The position numbers were made by a program, and so were the translations under genes. This document shows, in pieces, positions 36,901 to 45,342 of a stretch of 64,000 nucleotides of DNA. Each line of letters starts with the position of its first letter. Position 1 is the first letter of the stretch. This DNA is from Photobacterium sp. DA100 (GTDB lineage: Bacteria > Pseudomonadota > Gammaproteobacteria > Enterobacterales > Vibrionaceae), in NCBI RefSeq assembly GCF_029223585.1, contig NZ_CP119424.1:248001-312000 (forward strand), given 5' to 3'. The notes under the pieces were generated by a model. That model did no database searches, was not told the DNA's origin, and was given only the letters and a program-made list of their open reading frames with translations.

Positions 36901-38285
36901 GGCTGCGAATGACAGATAGCACTACCAGTAGAGTGTTGGACATCCTGTTCCAATATGGTCTAGTTGATGCCGTTGAGTCAGGCTGGAGCAAGGGCACCGT
37001 AAGTGGCTTTGCTGAAGGCGTAGAGGCTATGATCAAAAAATCAGAAGCGTCTACCTATGAAGCTATTGTCAAAGCTGTCGCGGTAAACCAGGGGCCAGCT
37101 GTTGTTAAGAAGATGGCGGTTGCATTGGGCATGAAATTGACACCTTGGGGAAGTGCGGCGACGGTGGTTTCGGTAGGTGGCACCGCGGTGGATTTGGGCA
37201 AGCTGGCGACAGATATTGCCACCACTAGTAGCTACCTCGAGTTCCGGGTGAACTTCCCGATTTCGGTCGAGGAAGTAACACCGGCAGTGATCATGGTTGA
37301 TGGCGAGCCAAAAGATGTAGCCCTGAAAGGGCAGGGTTTAGACCCGGTTATTAAAGGCAGTATTTTCGGTGCGACGACCCACAAACCTTCAGTGACCTTT
37401 ACTGATAGCAAGCAGGAAATCCATACCGATGACGCGCCAACTTATGAGTCGTACATCGTGGGAGCGGGATTGACAGCACCGGTGTCCCCGCTGAAAGTTC
37501 GCCTGCCTGCGGATTACCTTGATAAGGCCGAGTCACCGTTATCGGTGAAGTTATCCCACCACCGTCTAGACAGGGATCCGTTTGTTGATGACTTGGTAGA
37601 GGTTAAGCTGGATACCCAGTTCACGATTGAGCTGGTGAAGGAGCTGACACTTTCAGCACTTGATCCTTCGACCGGGGCATGGGGAGAAACGGTAACCATC
37701 TCAGGTGCCGGTTTCTCGCGGATCATTACCGATAATCGGGTATTTTTCACCGGTGATGAGGGACAGCCTGTTGCCGTGATGATCACTGGAGCGACGCCTT
37801 CGGAGCTGACAGTTGTGGTGCCAAATGGTGCTGAGACGGGTGACGTATGGGCCGAGGTTGTGAATGTCAACGGCACCCAGCAGAGCAATACGTTGCCGTT
37901 TGAGCTGGAGCAGCAGACTTACACCTTTACGTTTGGTGATAACGGTGCAGCGAATGATGACACTTATGCCTTGTATGTTAATGGCCAGCTGATCCGCACA
38001 ATGGCAAGCCCCTCCCGTTCGGTCAGTGCCGATGTGCCGCTGACGCCGGGGGTGCACCAGGTTGAATTGCACGGTATCACTGCCCCTGACCGGATCGGTA
38101 CTTACTACGTCTCGTTCCCGGCAGGAGTGACCTTGATCAGCGGTGATGCGATGACAGGCTCGGATCTCACGGCAGGTAAAGTGAAGCGGTATTCGGTTGA
38201 AGTTCAGCCGGTAGCGCCAGCGAAAGCAGGGACCAAATCACTGCGCAGGGCTGGAATGCCAGTGCCTATCTTATGGGATGAATAG
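33969..38285 (+). CDS. Giant surface lipoprotein with PKD-like, Ca-repeat and IPT/TIG domains
   Basis: A 1438-residue protein from the ATG at 33969 (AAAGGA upstream). The signal ends in a lipobox (LLSGC) followed by an acidic linker. A PKD/REJ-like domain (about 35-130) is followed by thrombospondin-3/EF-hand-like DxDxDG repeats (DADGIPS, DGDGTLN; a second cluster about 340-470). Several IPT/TIG-like beta domains follow (VTISGAGFSR near 1245), with a helical segment at about 750-1080. Probably an extracellular adhesin or scaffold stabilised by Ca2+. No enzyme motif was seen. It is monocistronic, with a terminator after it. Confidence 0.8.
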   Translation: MGKRHLQQPVKQRVTLAAAIITSALLSGCFDGDRDESISKPTTTPTPDNNTIELVITTSEYAAINRAITLSAAGSTTENGSALTYQWQIVEEPEKDAGNILAPSSRNTRLLALVEGNYTIKLTVSDGEYSRSGTKTLYVDYDADGIPSSRDLDIDGDGTLNVDDQFPKDITEWIDSDGNGVGNYAQSDEDGDGKPDQSDAYPFDPEQQDLFVYSEMEFNGNLYPNGNQLNRSYPFAVKGVVESGSGYEVDTDYFLFDAKAGDIITLLLHKTNKEFAPSLALLSSAGASLPTVKVDWSHEDYLAVSSRITADGSHAFSVADINNAASEQFSYRVSVFKDSDMDGLSDDTELALGMQPTNPDSDGDGILDGLEQLLSAGDVDQDGDQLPAWWDLDSDGDLIDDSVEGVQDIDGDGVANFLDTDSDGNDITDDVEIGFDPILPEDSDNDAILDFVDTDDDNDSLKDINDNDRLSPLEQAEPGDKEGRLVVTTVTVITTDGSHAIEGVARRGDTIRLEGEGFGTTPMIAWQQGTELLNLVPQVDESGVLTFTVPQKAQSGEIKVSNGGKISYPHQITVVDADSPLLFDVEVIGDVGYAFAGESITLLGINLSAPSVRVNLNGVELIPTSVSNNRIRVTLPLDAASGVIAVVSDEISNRLPVEVRQQTGGSVVLPSGSTLAFDQLTAEFLGSSDSAVAANGSFVLPTRNQGATTVHLFAPEQAGREPAIFLSGVVLPGQGSIEISPYTMAAGLVYTSMGLEATIHADDQRAVMDVLLNSTRAFGDYLDEKLGQDPYYLEDYRRADFTEMFLKAIETAGSAVDSALSQGQISQKTAALVSAKSIVAYASQAAGAEVTPQPFQQDFGVSFQDAGDSVNGKIDIENDTMMFADYKLLNAYNGKIIRDYANSYFSSDLLGPQSGIFSFYNANMKTEDLKHRSADLRLYTPGFKGEVWHIYKNSPSYKLAVRTFMSQAFVPVVNTVVGLRMTDSTTSRVLDILFQYGLVDAVESGWSKGTVSGFAEGVEAMIKKSEASTYEAIVKAVAVNQGPAVVKKMAVALGMKLTPWGSAATVVSVGGTAVDLGKLATDIATTSSYLEFRVNFPISVEEVTPAVIMVDGEPKDVALKGQGLDPVIKGSIFGATTHKPSVTFTDSKQEIHTDDAPTYESYIVGAGLTAPVSPLKVRLPADYLDKAESPLSVKLSHHRLDRDPFVDDLVEVKLDTQFTIELVKELTLSALDPSTGAWGETVTISGAGFSRIITDNRVFFTGDEGQPVAVMITGATPSELTVVVPNGAETGDVWAEVVNVNGTQQSNTLPFELEQQTYTFTFGDNGAANDDTYALYVNGQLIRTMASPSRSVSADVPLTPGVHQVELHGITAPDRIGTYYVSFPAGVTLISGDAMTGSDLTAGKVKRYSVEVQPVAPAKAGTKSLRRAGMPVPILWDE

Positions 38286-38314
38286 CCCTTGCTGGTAAGT
38301 AGTGATGTGTAAAA

Positions 38315-38342
38315 AGAAAGGCCGATTCATCGGCCTTTCTTG
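38315..38342 (+). terminator. Terminator after large lipoprotein gene
   Basis: AGAAAGGCCGAT-TC-ATCGGCCTTTCT hairpin with flanking A- and T-rich sequence; it may act in both directions. Confidence 0.75.
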
Positions 38343-38362
38343 TTTGCTTTGGTGAGACGTTC

Positions 38363-38650
38363 ATGGAAAGAGTGATGAGAATTAAGAAGAAACATGTCTT
38401 TTTCTGGGGGGCAATATTGGTTTTTTCCCAGCTAATTCTATGGCTGATTGATTTTACTGTTGAATCGACAAGCTCGATTAATAGAAAAGCAATTACTGAA
38501 CTGTGGTATATCCGGCCAATGATTTTAGTGTTAGGACTATTTCTCATGGCATATAGCCAGTACCCACGTAGCCGGTTGGGGAAGGTGGGGCGGTGGATTT
38601 ATCGCTTTATTCTGTGGCTGATAAAGACCAAGCGCTCCGCAAAAAAGTAA
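38363..38650 (+). CDS. Small membrane protein, unknown
   Basis: A 95-residue protein with a basic N-terminus, two hydrophobic helices (about 12-30 and 50-64) and a basic, aromatic C-terminus (RWIYRFILWLIKTKRSAKK). GGTGAG precedes the ATG; an internal ATG at 38375 is an alternative start. I recognise no family. Confidence 0.6.
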   Translation: MERVMRIKKKHVFFWGAILVFSQLILWLIDFTVESTSSINRKAITELWYIRPMILVLGLFLMAYSQYPRSRLGKVGRWIYRFILWLIKTKRSAKK

Positions 38651-38707
38651 TCTAAGCTATGCGCAAGTTAAAGGCAGGTGGCTGCCTTTAACCTCACATT
38701 GAGACAG

Positions 38708-39520
38708 TTAGGCGTTTTTTAGCACAAACTCTTCAATCACTTTCGCCACACCGTCGTTGTCGTTGGTGTCGGTGACGTGGTTGGCAATCGCTTTGATATC
38801 GTCGGTGGCGTTGCCCATTGCCACACCCAGACCGGCGTATTTAATCATGTGGTGATCATTACCCGCATCACCCATGCAAATCACTTCGCTAGCGTCCAGG
38901 CCCAAATGCTCGGCAAGCATAGCAACGCCGGTGCCTTTGTTGCTGTTCGGGTTCATCAGCTCGAGGAAGAAAGGGGCACTTTGCACCACGGTGTACTGGT
39001 CGTAGAGGCTCGCAGGCAGTTGGTTGATCGCTGCTGTTAGGATTTCCGGATCCGCGACCATCATTACTTTGATCACTTCTTCGTCGTCGGCAAGCTCGGC
39101 AAAATCAAGCACTGTCGTCGGTACGCCGTTGATCACTGATTCATGATCGGTATACGGGTTGTTCTCTGGCGTGATCAAACCGCGTTCAGGGGTAAAGGCA
39201 TGAATGAAAGTACCGAAATCATTGGCCAGGCTGGCGATATTCTTCGCATCTCGGCCTGTCATGATCTGCTTGCGGATCACTGTTTTGCTAGCAACACGTT
39301 GCACCAAAGATGCGTTGTAGCTAAGGACATAATCTTTTTCGCCAGTCATACCCAGTTCATCGAGGTACTTGGTCATGCCCTCCAGTGGGCGGCCGGAAGC
39401 TAGGACCACTTGCACACCGCAGTCGCGAGCAGCCTGGATAGCTTGTTTGGTTCGAGGTGAAATGGCCTTCTGCGAGTTAAGCAGTGTGCCATCCATATCA
39501 AGGGCAACCAGTTTATACAT
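38708..39520 (-). CDS. Cof-type HAD sugar phosphatase (YidA-like)
   Basis: A 270-residue HAD subfamily IIB phosphatase from the ATG at 39520; the TTG four codons earlier is unlikely. Motif I is VALDMDGTLLNS, motif II is LASGR, and motifs III/IV are KGTGVAMLAEHLG and CMGDAGNDHHMI. The C2-type cap sits between. E. coli YidA hydrolyses a range of sugar phosphates; the sequence and length agree with that family. Confidence 0.9.
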   Translation of the reverse strand: MYKLVALDMDGTLLNSQKAISPRTKQAIQAARDCGVQVVLASGRPLEGMTKYLDELGMTGEKDYVLSYNASLVQRVASKTVIRKQIMTGRDAKNIASLANDFGTFIHAFTPERGLITPENNPYTDHESVINGVPTTVLDFAELADDEEVIKVMMVADPEILTAAINQLPASLYDQYTVVQSAPFFLELMNPNSNKGTGVAMLAEHLGLDASEVICMGDAGNDHHMIKYAGLGVAMGNATDDIKAIANHVTDTNDNDGVAKVIEEFVLKNA

Positions 39521-40001
39521 TGATTCGTCCAATCCGTGAAAAATTTCAGAGCCCGCATACTAATCAATTTTTGTGATCAACTCGACACCCTTTGATGATG
39601 TTAGTGTGACATTTCAGGACTGGCTTGATGTGTGTCAACTGAGAGTACCGTGCACTGGGTTTTGAGAAATGCAGCATTACAAATTGTTACTTGTTTGGAA
39701 ATGGGAGGGAGGTATAAGTTTATGAAAATAATCATAAAATCAAAGTGTGTTCAGCTTGGTTTCTAACATGTATTAAGTGGTTGTTTTATCGGTGTATATT
39801 GGCCTTTTTGCCTACGATATGTGTGAAACTATCAAACAACTCAAAGGGATTTGTGGCTTTTCTCACTGTTTAATTCGCATGGCGAATTTAATATTTCTTC
39901 AACCCACAAGGGGGGAGTGAGAGTGGTATCCAGCCCTACCCCAATCAATCATGCTGGGTATCAGCCCCAACAATTATGATGAGTATGTCTGAGGAATAAT
40001 C
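39521..40001. other. Long promoter region of the hexosaminidase gene
   Basis: 481 bases between the leftward HAD gene and the rightward GH20 gene, with no supported gene. It holds a candidate CRP site (next entry). The middle section is AT-rich. Confidence 0.5.
39852..39867 (+). promoter_or_regulatory. Candidate CRP site
   Basis: TGTGG-CTTTTC-TCACT matches TGTGA-N6-TCACA at 8 of 10 arm bases and lies about 135 bases ahead of the GH20 start. cAMP-CRP control of chitin-use genes is common in vibrios. Prediction only. Confidence 0.4.
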
Positions 40002-42449
40002 ATGAAAAAAACGATCTTGTCTGCTTTGGTTGCAGGTTCGATGCTGTCGTCGGCAGCGTATGCCGCTGCACCAAATACCGATTTGAATTTAATGCCATAT
40101 CCACATTCTGTGGAGCTGCGTGAAGGCAAGGTCGAGATTGATGGTGATTTCAAGGTTTTCATCAAAGGCTACCAGTCCGAGCGGGTGGCGTTTACCGCCA
40201 AGCGATTGCTCAAACGCCTGGAGCGCCAGACGGGTGTGCCGATGCTCAATCCATATGTCGATAGCGAAGACAAAGCGACACTGGTGATTGATATCCAGCA
40301 GGCGCCGAAAACAGCAGTTCAAACGGTTGAGGCGGACGAGTCCTATACCCTGACGGCCGACAACGGCAAGATTGTGTTGGCCTCTGAGCGCCCTTACGGC
40401 GCTATCCGAGGTATCGAGACCCTGCTTCAGTTGGTTGAAACCGACAGCACGGGCTATTTTGTGCCGGAAGTGACGATTGAAGATGCGCCGCGTTTCCCGT
40501 GGCGTGGTGTGTCCTACGATACCTCGCGTCACTTTGTTGAAATTGATGTGATTAAGCGCCAGCTCGATGCGATGGCATCAGCCAAGATGAACATTTTCCA
40601 CTGGCATATCTGGGATGATCAGGCGATCCGTATTCAGTTGGACAGCTATCCGAAGCTATGGCAGATGACGTCTGACGGTGACTACTACACCAAAGATGAA
40701 ATCCGTGGTGTGGTCGACTATGCCCGCAACCTCGGTATTCGGGTGATACCGGAAATTTCATTGCCGGGACACGCCTCAGCGGTGGCTCACGCCTATCCAG
40801 AGCTGATGTCTGGCGGCGAAGGACAAAGCTACCCGCACCAGCGCGAGTGGGGGGTCTTTGTCCCACTGATGGATCCGACTAACCCTGAGCTGTACACCTT
40901 CTTGGGTAAAGTGTTTGACGAGGTAGTTGAGCTCTTCCCGGATGAGTATTTCCACATTGGTGGTGATGAGCCCAATTACTCCCAGTGGACAGAAAACGAG
41001 GACATCCAGGCCTATATCAAAGAGAAAGGCCTAGACGGTAACCACGGTCTGCAATCTTACCTCAATGCCCGCGTTGAGAAGATGCTTGATGAGCGTGGTA
41101 AGAAGATGATTGGCTGGGATGAAATCTGGCATAAAGATCTGCCGACATCGATTGTGATCCAGAGTTGGCGTGGCCATGACAGTATTGGCCGTGCGGCCCA
41201 GGAAGGCTACCAGGGGATCCTATCTACGGGCTACTACCTTGATCAGCCACAGCCAACCAGCTACCACTACCGCAACGACCCGATGCCAACCGGTATCACG
41301 GTTGACGACAACCTGCATGATGGGGAAAAGTTTGCTACCTACGAGTGGGAAAAACCACGTACTAAGGGGGGCCCGCGTAAAGGCCTGATCACTATCATTG
41401 AAGACAAGGACGGTAACTTCCGCGCCTTTACCGACTATAACGGCAAGTCACGTGAAGAGGTGTACATCCTTGAGTATGTACCGGGCAAAGTGTTCCGTGG
41501 TCACTTCGACAACTTCATGTCGTACACCGAATTCAACTTGGTTTTCGCTGGCACTGAGCTGGCTGAAACGAGCTATCAGCTTATTGGTAATGTCCGCTGG
41601 CCGACCACAGGCAAGCTGATCGCAGGAACTGCAATCGAAGGCTCAGTGATCCCCGAGCCAAACGGCGGCTACCCGGCGGAGTTAACCGAGGAGCAGCAGA
41701 AACTGATCCTGGGCGGAGAAATTACCGCATGGGCTGAAAACTATGATTCACTGACGGTTGAAAACCGCCTATGGCCACGTAGCTATGCGATTGCCGAGCG
41801 TTTCTGGTCGCCTGCTGAACTGACGGACGAAGACAGCATGTACAAGCGAATGGCAGCAATCGATCACTGGTCTGAAATTTCGGTAGGCCTTCAGCACCAC
41901 AACAAGGCCATGATGATGTACAAGCGCTTGGCAAACGGTAAAGATGTCCAGCCGCTGGTGGCACTGGCCGAATACACCGAGCCGGCACAATACTATGCCC
42001 GTAACTGGGAAAAGTGGATCCAAACTCCGAACCATGGCGACCTTTACAACCAGTACGAGCGCCTGAACCGCTTCGTTGATGCGCTGCCTGTCGAAAGCCA
42101 TGCGGTGTATGAAATGGAAAAACTGGTTGGCGAGTATGCTGACGGCAACAATGATGCGCTGGCTGAATTGAAGGCTCACTACGCGAAGGTATTGAATGCG
42201 GCACAAGCCGCCAAACCAATCTTGGCTGCCAATGTGGCATCGGTAGATAGCGTTGTGATTGCTGAGAAGACCATAGCTGTAGCGGAAATTGGCCTGGCTG
42301 TGGTGGCCAAGCTTGAGCAGGGTGAGACACTTAGCACAACAGAGCGAAATGCATACCTAGTAACATTGAGCGATACAGCAAGAATTTATGACGAGGCGAT
42401 CGTCGCAATTGTCAAACCGACGGAAAACTTGGTCGTAATGAAGAAATAG
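40002..42449 (+). CDS. Exported GH20 beta-N-acetylhexosaminidase
   Basis: An 815-residue enzyme with a signal peptide (cleaved AYA-AAP near 22). An N-terminal GH20b domain (about 28-160) precedes the catalytic barrel. The substrate-assisted pair is in HIGGDE at 318-323 (D322, E323), and NIFHWHIWDDQ lies at 197-207. A C-terminal helical region of about 170 residues follows. It releases GlcNAc from chitin oligosaccharides in the periplasm or outside. The start has TGAGGAAT upstream and a strong terminator follows. Confidence 0.94.
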   Translation: MKKTILSALVAGSMLSSAAYAAAPNTDLNLMPYPHSVELREGKVEIDGDFKVFIKGYQSERVAFTAKRLLKRLERQTGVPMLNPYVDSEDKATLVIDIQQAPKTAVQTVEADESYTLTADNGKIVLASERPYGAIRGIETLLQLVETDSTGYFVPEVTIEDAPRFPWRGVSYDTSRHFVEIDVIKRQLDAMASAKMNIFHWHIWDDQAIRIQLDSYPKLWQMTSDGDYYTKDEIRGVVDYARNLGIRVIPEISLPGHASAVAHAYPELMSGGEGQSYPHQREWGVFVPLMDPTNPELYTFLGKVFDEVVELFPDEYFHIGGDEPNYSQWTENEDIQAYIKEKGLDGNHGLQSYLNARVEKMLDERGKKMIGWDEIWHKDLPTSIVIQSWRGHDSIGRAAQEGYQGILSTGYYLDQPQPTSYHYRNDPMPTGITVDDNLHDGEKFATYEWEKPRTKGGPRKGLITIIEDKDGNFRAFTDYNGKSREEVYILEYVPGKVFRGHFDNFMSYTEFNLVFAGTELAETSYQLIGNVRWPTTGKLIAGTAIEGSVIPEPNGGYPAELTEEQQKLILGGEITAWAENYDSLTVENRLWPRSYAIAERFWSPAELTDEDSMYKRMAAIDHWSEISVGLQHHNKAMMMYKRLANGKDVQPLVALAEYTEPAQYYARNWEKWIQTPNHGDLYNQYERLNRFVDALPVESHAVYEMEKLVGEYADGNNDALAELKAHYAKVLNAAQAAKPILAANVASVDSVVIAEKTIAVAEIGLAVVAKLEQGETLSTTERNAYLVTLSDTARIYDEAIVAIVKPTENLVVMKK

Positions 42450-42480
42450 CTCCATATAGTTTTATTAATACAAAAGCTTG

Positions 42481-42507
42481 AGCGCACCTAATGGGTGCGC
42501 TTTTTTT
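42481..42507 (+). terminator. Terminator after GH20 gene
   Basis: AGCGCACC-TAAT-GGGTGCGCT hairpin followed by seven T. Confidence 0.9.
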
Positions 42508-42645
42508 ATTGCAGCAACAAGTAGTAACATTTTTTCTTGGTTGATAACTCTACGCAAGTGGCAATTCAGCAAAATGAGATTGACTTTGTATGCAGTATTT
42601 ACGATATTTTATTCTTCATTTTTAAGAAGTAGATGAAGAATAATA

Positions 42646-44169
42646 ATGAGCGATACAACATCGGACGTTGTCCAAATCAAAACCTGGAAAATGCCAGATA
42701 CTCTGGTACTGATCTTTTTCATTGGTCTGCTGGCGACAGCACTGACCTATGTCGTACCGGCAGGTATGTTTGAAACCCAAGCCATTTCCTATATTGCTGA
42801 CGGTGCCGAGAAGACCCGTACCGTACTCGACCCAGAATCGTTTACATACGCGACGGATGAGCATGGCGAGTTGGTCTATAACAGTGTCGGGCTGTTTGCC
42901 AGCGGAGGTGGTATTGGCCTGATGAACTTCGTGTTCGAAGGGCTGGTTTCCGGCTCGAAATGGGGTTCGGCTATCGGCGTTATCATGTTTATGCTGGTGA
43001 TTGGCGGCGCGTTTGGCATCGTGATGCGTACCGGTACGATTGATAATGGTATCCTGCGCCTGATTGACCGTACCAAGGGCAGTGAGTCCCTGTTTATTCC
43101 GGTGCTGTTTTCCTTATTTTCTCTTGGCGGTGCAGTATTCGGAATGGGCGAAGAGGCCGTTGCGTTCGCGATTATTATCGCCCCGCTGATGGTCAGAATT
43201 GGCTATGACGGCATTACCACCGTGATGGTTACCTACGTCGCGACCCAGATTGGCTTCGCTGCTTCATGGATGAACCCGTTTTCGGTCGCAGTCGCCCAGG
43301 GGATCGCTGGCGTGCCGGTACTATCTGGTGCTTCGGTGCGTATTGGCCTGTGGATTATGTTCACCATTATCGGTATCGCATTTACCATGTGGTACGCCAA
43401 CGGGGTGAAAAAAGATCCGTCCAAGTCTTTCAGTATCAAAGGCGATATCCACTTCAAAACACAGGAGGCCTCGGTAACGGCATCGCGCTGGAACCTGGGC
43501 GATACCCTGGTCATGCTGACCGTGGTTGCCACAATGGTATGGGTGATCTGGGGGGTAGTTGCCCATGCTTGGTACATTCCTGAAATAGCCTCGCAGTTCT
43601 TTACCATGGGCTTTGTCGCGGGCTTGATTGGTGTAGCTTTCCGCCTCAACGGCATGACCGTCAATGATATGGCTGATGCGTTTAAAGACGGTGCGAGCAT
43701 CATGCTAGCACCGGCGCTGTTGGTCGGTAGTGCCAAGGGGATCCTATTGATCCTAGGTGGTGGCGGTGATGCCACCGAAGCCAGTGTATTGAACTCGATC
43801 CTCAGCAGTGCGGGTAACGTAATCGGCTCACTGCCGGAAGTGATGGCTGCATGGTTGATGTACGTTTTCCAGTCGGTGTTTAACTTCTTTGTGACGTCGG
43901 GCTCGGGACAAGCGGCACTGACCATGCCTTTGATGGCCCCGCTGGCTGACTTGGCCGGTGTCACTCGTCAGGTTGCGGTACTGGCGTTCCAGCTGGGGGA
44001 TGGCTTTACTAATATCATCGTGCCAACTTCGGCATCACTGATGGCAACACTGGGCGTGTGCCGCATCGACTGGGGGGACTGGGCAAAGTTCTGCTGGCGC
44101 TTCATCGCTCTGTTGTTTGTGTTGTCGAGTGTGATTGTAGTAATTGCTCACATAACAGGCTTTGCGTAA
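42646..44169 (+). CDS. YfcC/DcuC-family carrier
   Basis: A 507-residue inner-membrane protein with about 12 helices, matching the YfcC branch of the C4-dicarboxylate anaerobic carrier family (PF03606). Family signatures are LTYVVPAGMFE near 38, GGAVFGMGEEAVAF near 165 and TSGSGQAALTMPLMAPLADL near 425. YfcC-type proteins are thought to carry small carboxylates or amino acids; the substrate is not fixed. An aspartoacylase-family hydrolase follows after a terminator, hinting at an N-acyl amino acid or related substrate. Confidence 0.88.
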   Translation: MSDTTSDVVQIKTWKMPDTLVLIFFIGLLATALTYVVPAGMFETQAISYIADGAEKTRTVLDPESFTYATDEHGELVYNSVGLFASGGGIGLMNFVFEGLVSGSKWGSAIGVIMFMLVIGGAFGIVMRTGTIDNGILRLIDRTKGSESLFIPVLFSLFSLGGAVFGMGEEAVAFAIIIAPLMVRIGYDGITTVMVTYVATQIGFAASWMNPFSVAVAQGIAGVPVLSGASVRIGLWIMFTIIGIAFTMWYANGVKKDPSKSFSIKGDIHFKTQEASVTASRWNLGDTLVMLTVVATMVWVIWGVVAHAWYIPEIASQFFTMGFVAGLIGVAFRLNGMTVNDMADAFKDGASIMLAPALLVGSAKGILLILGGGGDATEASVLNSILSSAGNVIGSLPEVMAAWLMYVFQSVFNFFVTSGSGQAALTMPLMAPLADLAGVTRQVAVLAFQLGDGFTNIIVPTSASLMATLGVCRIDWGDWAKFCWRFIALLFVLSSVIVVIAHITGFA

Positions 44170-44193
44170 GCGCAGAAAAATCGATTAGAGTGA

Positions 44194-44220
44194 ATGGGCA
44201 GGAAACTGCCCATTTTTTTT
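44194..44220 (+). terminator. Terminator between carrier and aspartoacylase-family genes
   Basis: ATGGGCAG-GAAA-CTGCCCAT stem with a GNRA loop and eight T. Confidence 0.9.
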
Positions 44221-44252
44221 GCAGACTATCAATTTCATAGACATAGGGATGG

Positions 44253-45272
44253 ATGCGTATGGCGGAAATGAAAACCCGATATACCGATGACGTTTTGCAG
44301 GGACATCAGGTGATCACCCGGTTGGATGTCGATGAGCTGCCCGTGGGCTGCCACCGGTTTTGGTTTCGTCCCCAAGAAAATGGCATCGGGCAGAGCTGGC
44401 ACTTGCCGGTGGTGGTCTACCGCGGCGAGCAGGGCGGCAATGCCCCAAAAGTGATGATCACGGCAGGCGTGCATGGTGACGAGCTGAATGGCGTGGTCAC
44501 GGCTCAGAAAGTTATCCAATATCTTGCCGAACAGGCCGTGGCAGGCACGGTGGTCATTGTGCCGACGGTCAATGTGTCTGGCATGTTGATGCACACCCGG
44601 GATTTCATCATGTCAGACCCTGACGCCTCGCCGACCAATCTCAACCGGATTTTCCCGGGCAACCCGGAGGGAGACGCCGCCCAGCGTTATATTGCGTCAA
44701 TATGGTACGATCTGCTTGCGCACAATGCCGATATCGCGGTCGATTTGCATACCCAGACTCGCGGTGCAGCTTACCCGCTGTATGTGTTTGCGGATTATCG
44801 TATTCCCCAAACCGTAAAAATGGCCCGGCTGATGAATCCGGATTGTATTTTCGATGATCCGGGCGATGAGGGGGTGCTGGAAACGGTTTGGAACCGCAGC
44901 GGTATTCCATCGATTACCGTTGAGGTTGGTGCCGGTAAGGTCTTGCAGCCGGATATGATTGCACGCTCTGTCGATGGGGTACTCAATATCCTTAAAGCTG
45001 AAGGGGTATTGGAGGGGGAGGTTAGCCAGCCCCAGCACGAGTGCTACGAAGGCAAGCAGATCTTCACCGTGCGAGCGACACTTGGTGGCTTTGCCCTGCC
45101 GCAGGTGGAGATTGGTGAGCGGGTTGAAATCGGCCAGTTGCTAGCGGTGCAGTACGACAGTTTCGGCGATGAGATACAGCGCTACCATGCGCCGACCCGT
45201 GGTTATGTGCTGAGTGTGAATCTCGATCCGATGCGCGAGCCCGGAACCCTGCTGGTGCGTTTGATTAAGTAA
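44253..45272 (+). CDS. Succinylglutamate desuccinylase/aspartoacylase-family enzyme
   Basis: A 339-residue M14-like zinc hydrolase. The first ligand pair is in AGVHGDELNG (HxxE) near 74, NLNRIFPG supplies the substrate Arg, DLHTQ carries the second His, and SITVEVG holds the catalytic Glu. The C-terminal beta domain has the biotinyl-like form seen in AstE relatives. It removes an acyl group from an N-acyl amino acid or similar amide. It starts after a terminator, but the carrier upstream may feed it. Several in-frame ATGs make the exact start uncertain. Confidence 0.85.
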   Translation: MRMAEMKTRYTDDVLQGHQVITRLDVDELPVGCHRFWFRPQENGIGQSWHLPVVVYRGEQGGNAPKVMITAGVHGDELNGVVTAQKVIQYLAEQAVAGTVVIVPTVNVSGMLMHTRDFIMSDPDASPTNLNRIFPGNPEGDAAQRYIASIWYDLLAHNADIAVDLHTQTRGAAYPLYVFADYRIPQTVKMARLMNPDCIFDDPGDEGVLETVWNRSGIPSITVEVGAGKVLQPDMIARSVDGVLNILKAEGVLEGEVSQPQHECYEGKQIFTVRATLGGFALPQVEIGERVEIGQLLAVQYDSFGDEIQRYHAPTRGYVLSVNLDPMREPGTLLVRLIK

Positions 45273-45300
45273 ATGTTCCGATGCTCCTCTGTACAATAGC

Positions 45301-45331
45301 AAAACGCCACTGAACGATTCGGTGGCGTTTT
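45301..45331. terminator. Bidirectional terminator between convergent genes
   Basis: AAAACGCCAC and GTGGCGTTTT arms flank an 11-base loop; A/T runs on both sides suit the convergent genes. Confidence 0.85.
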
Positions 45332-45342
45332 GCTGTCGAGTC

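Noticed and set aside
43233..43964. A 243-codon minus-strand frame opposite the YfcC-type carrier
   Set aside because: It is antisense to a well-supported transporter and has the composition of a shadow frame.
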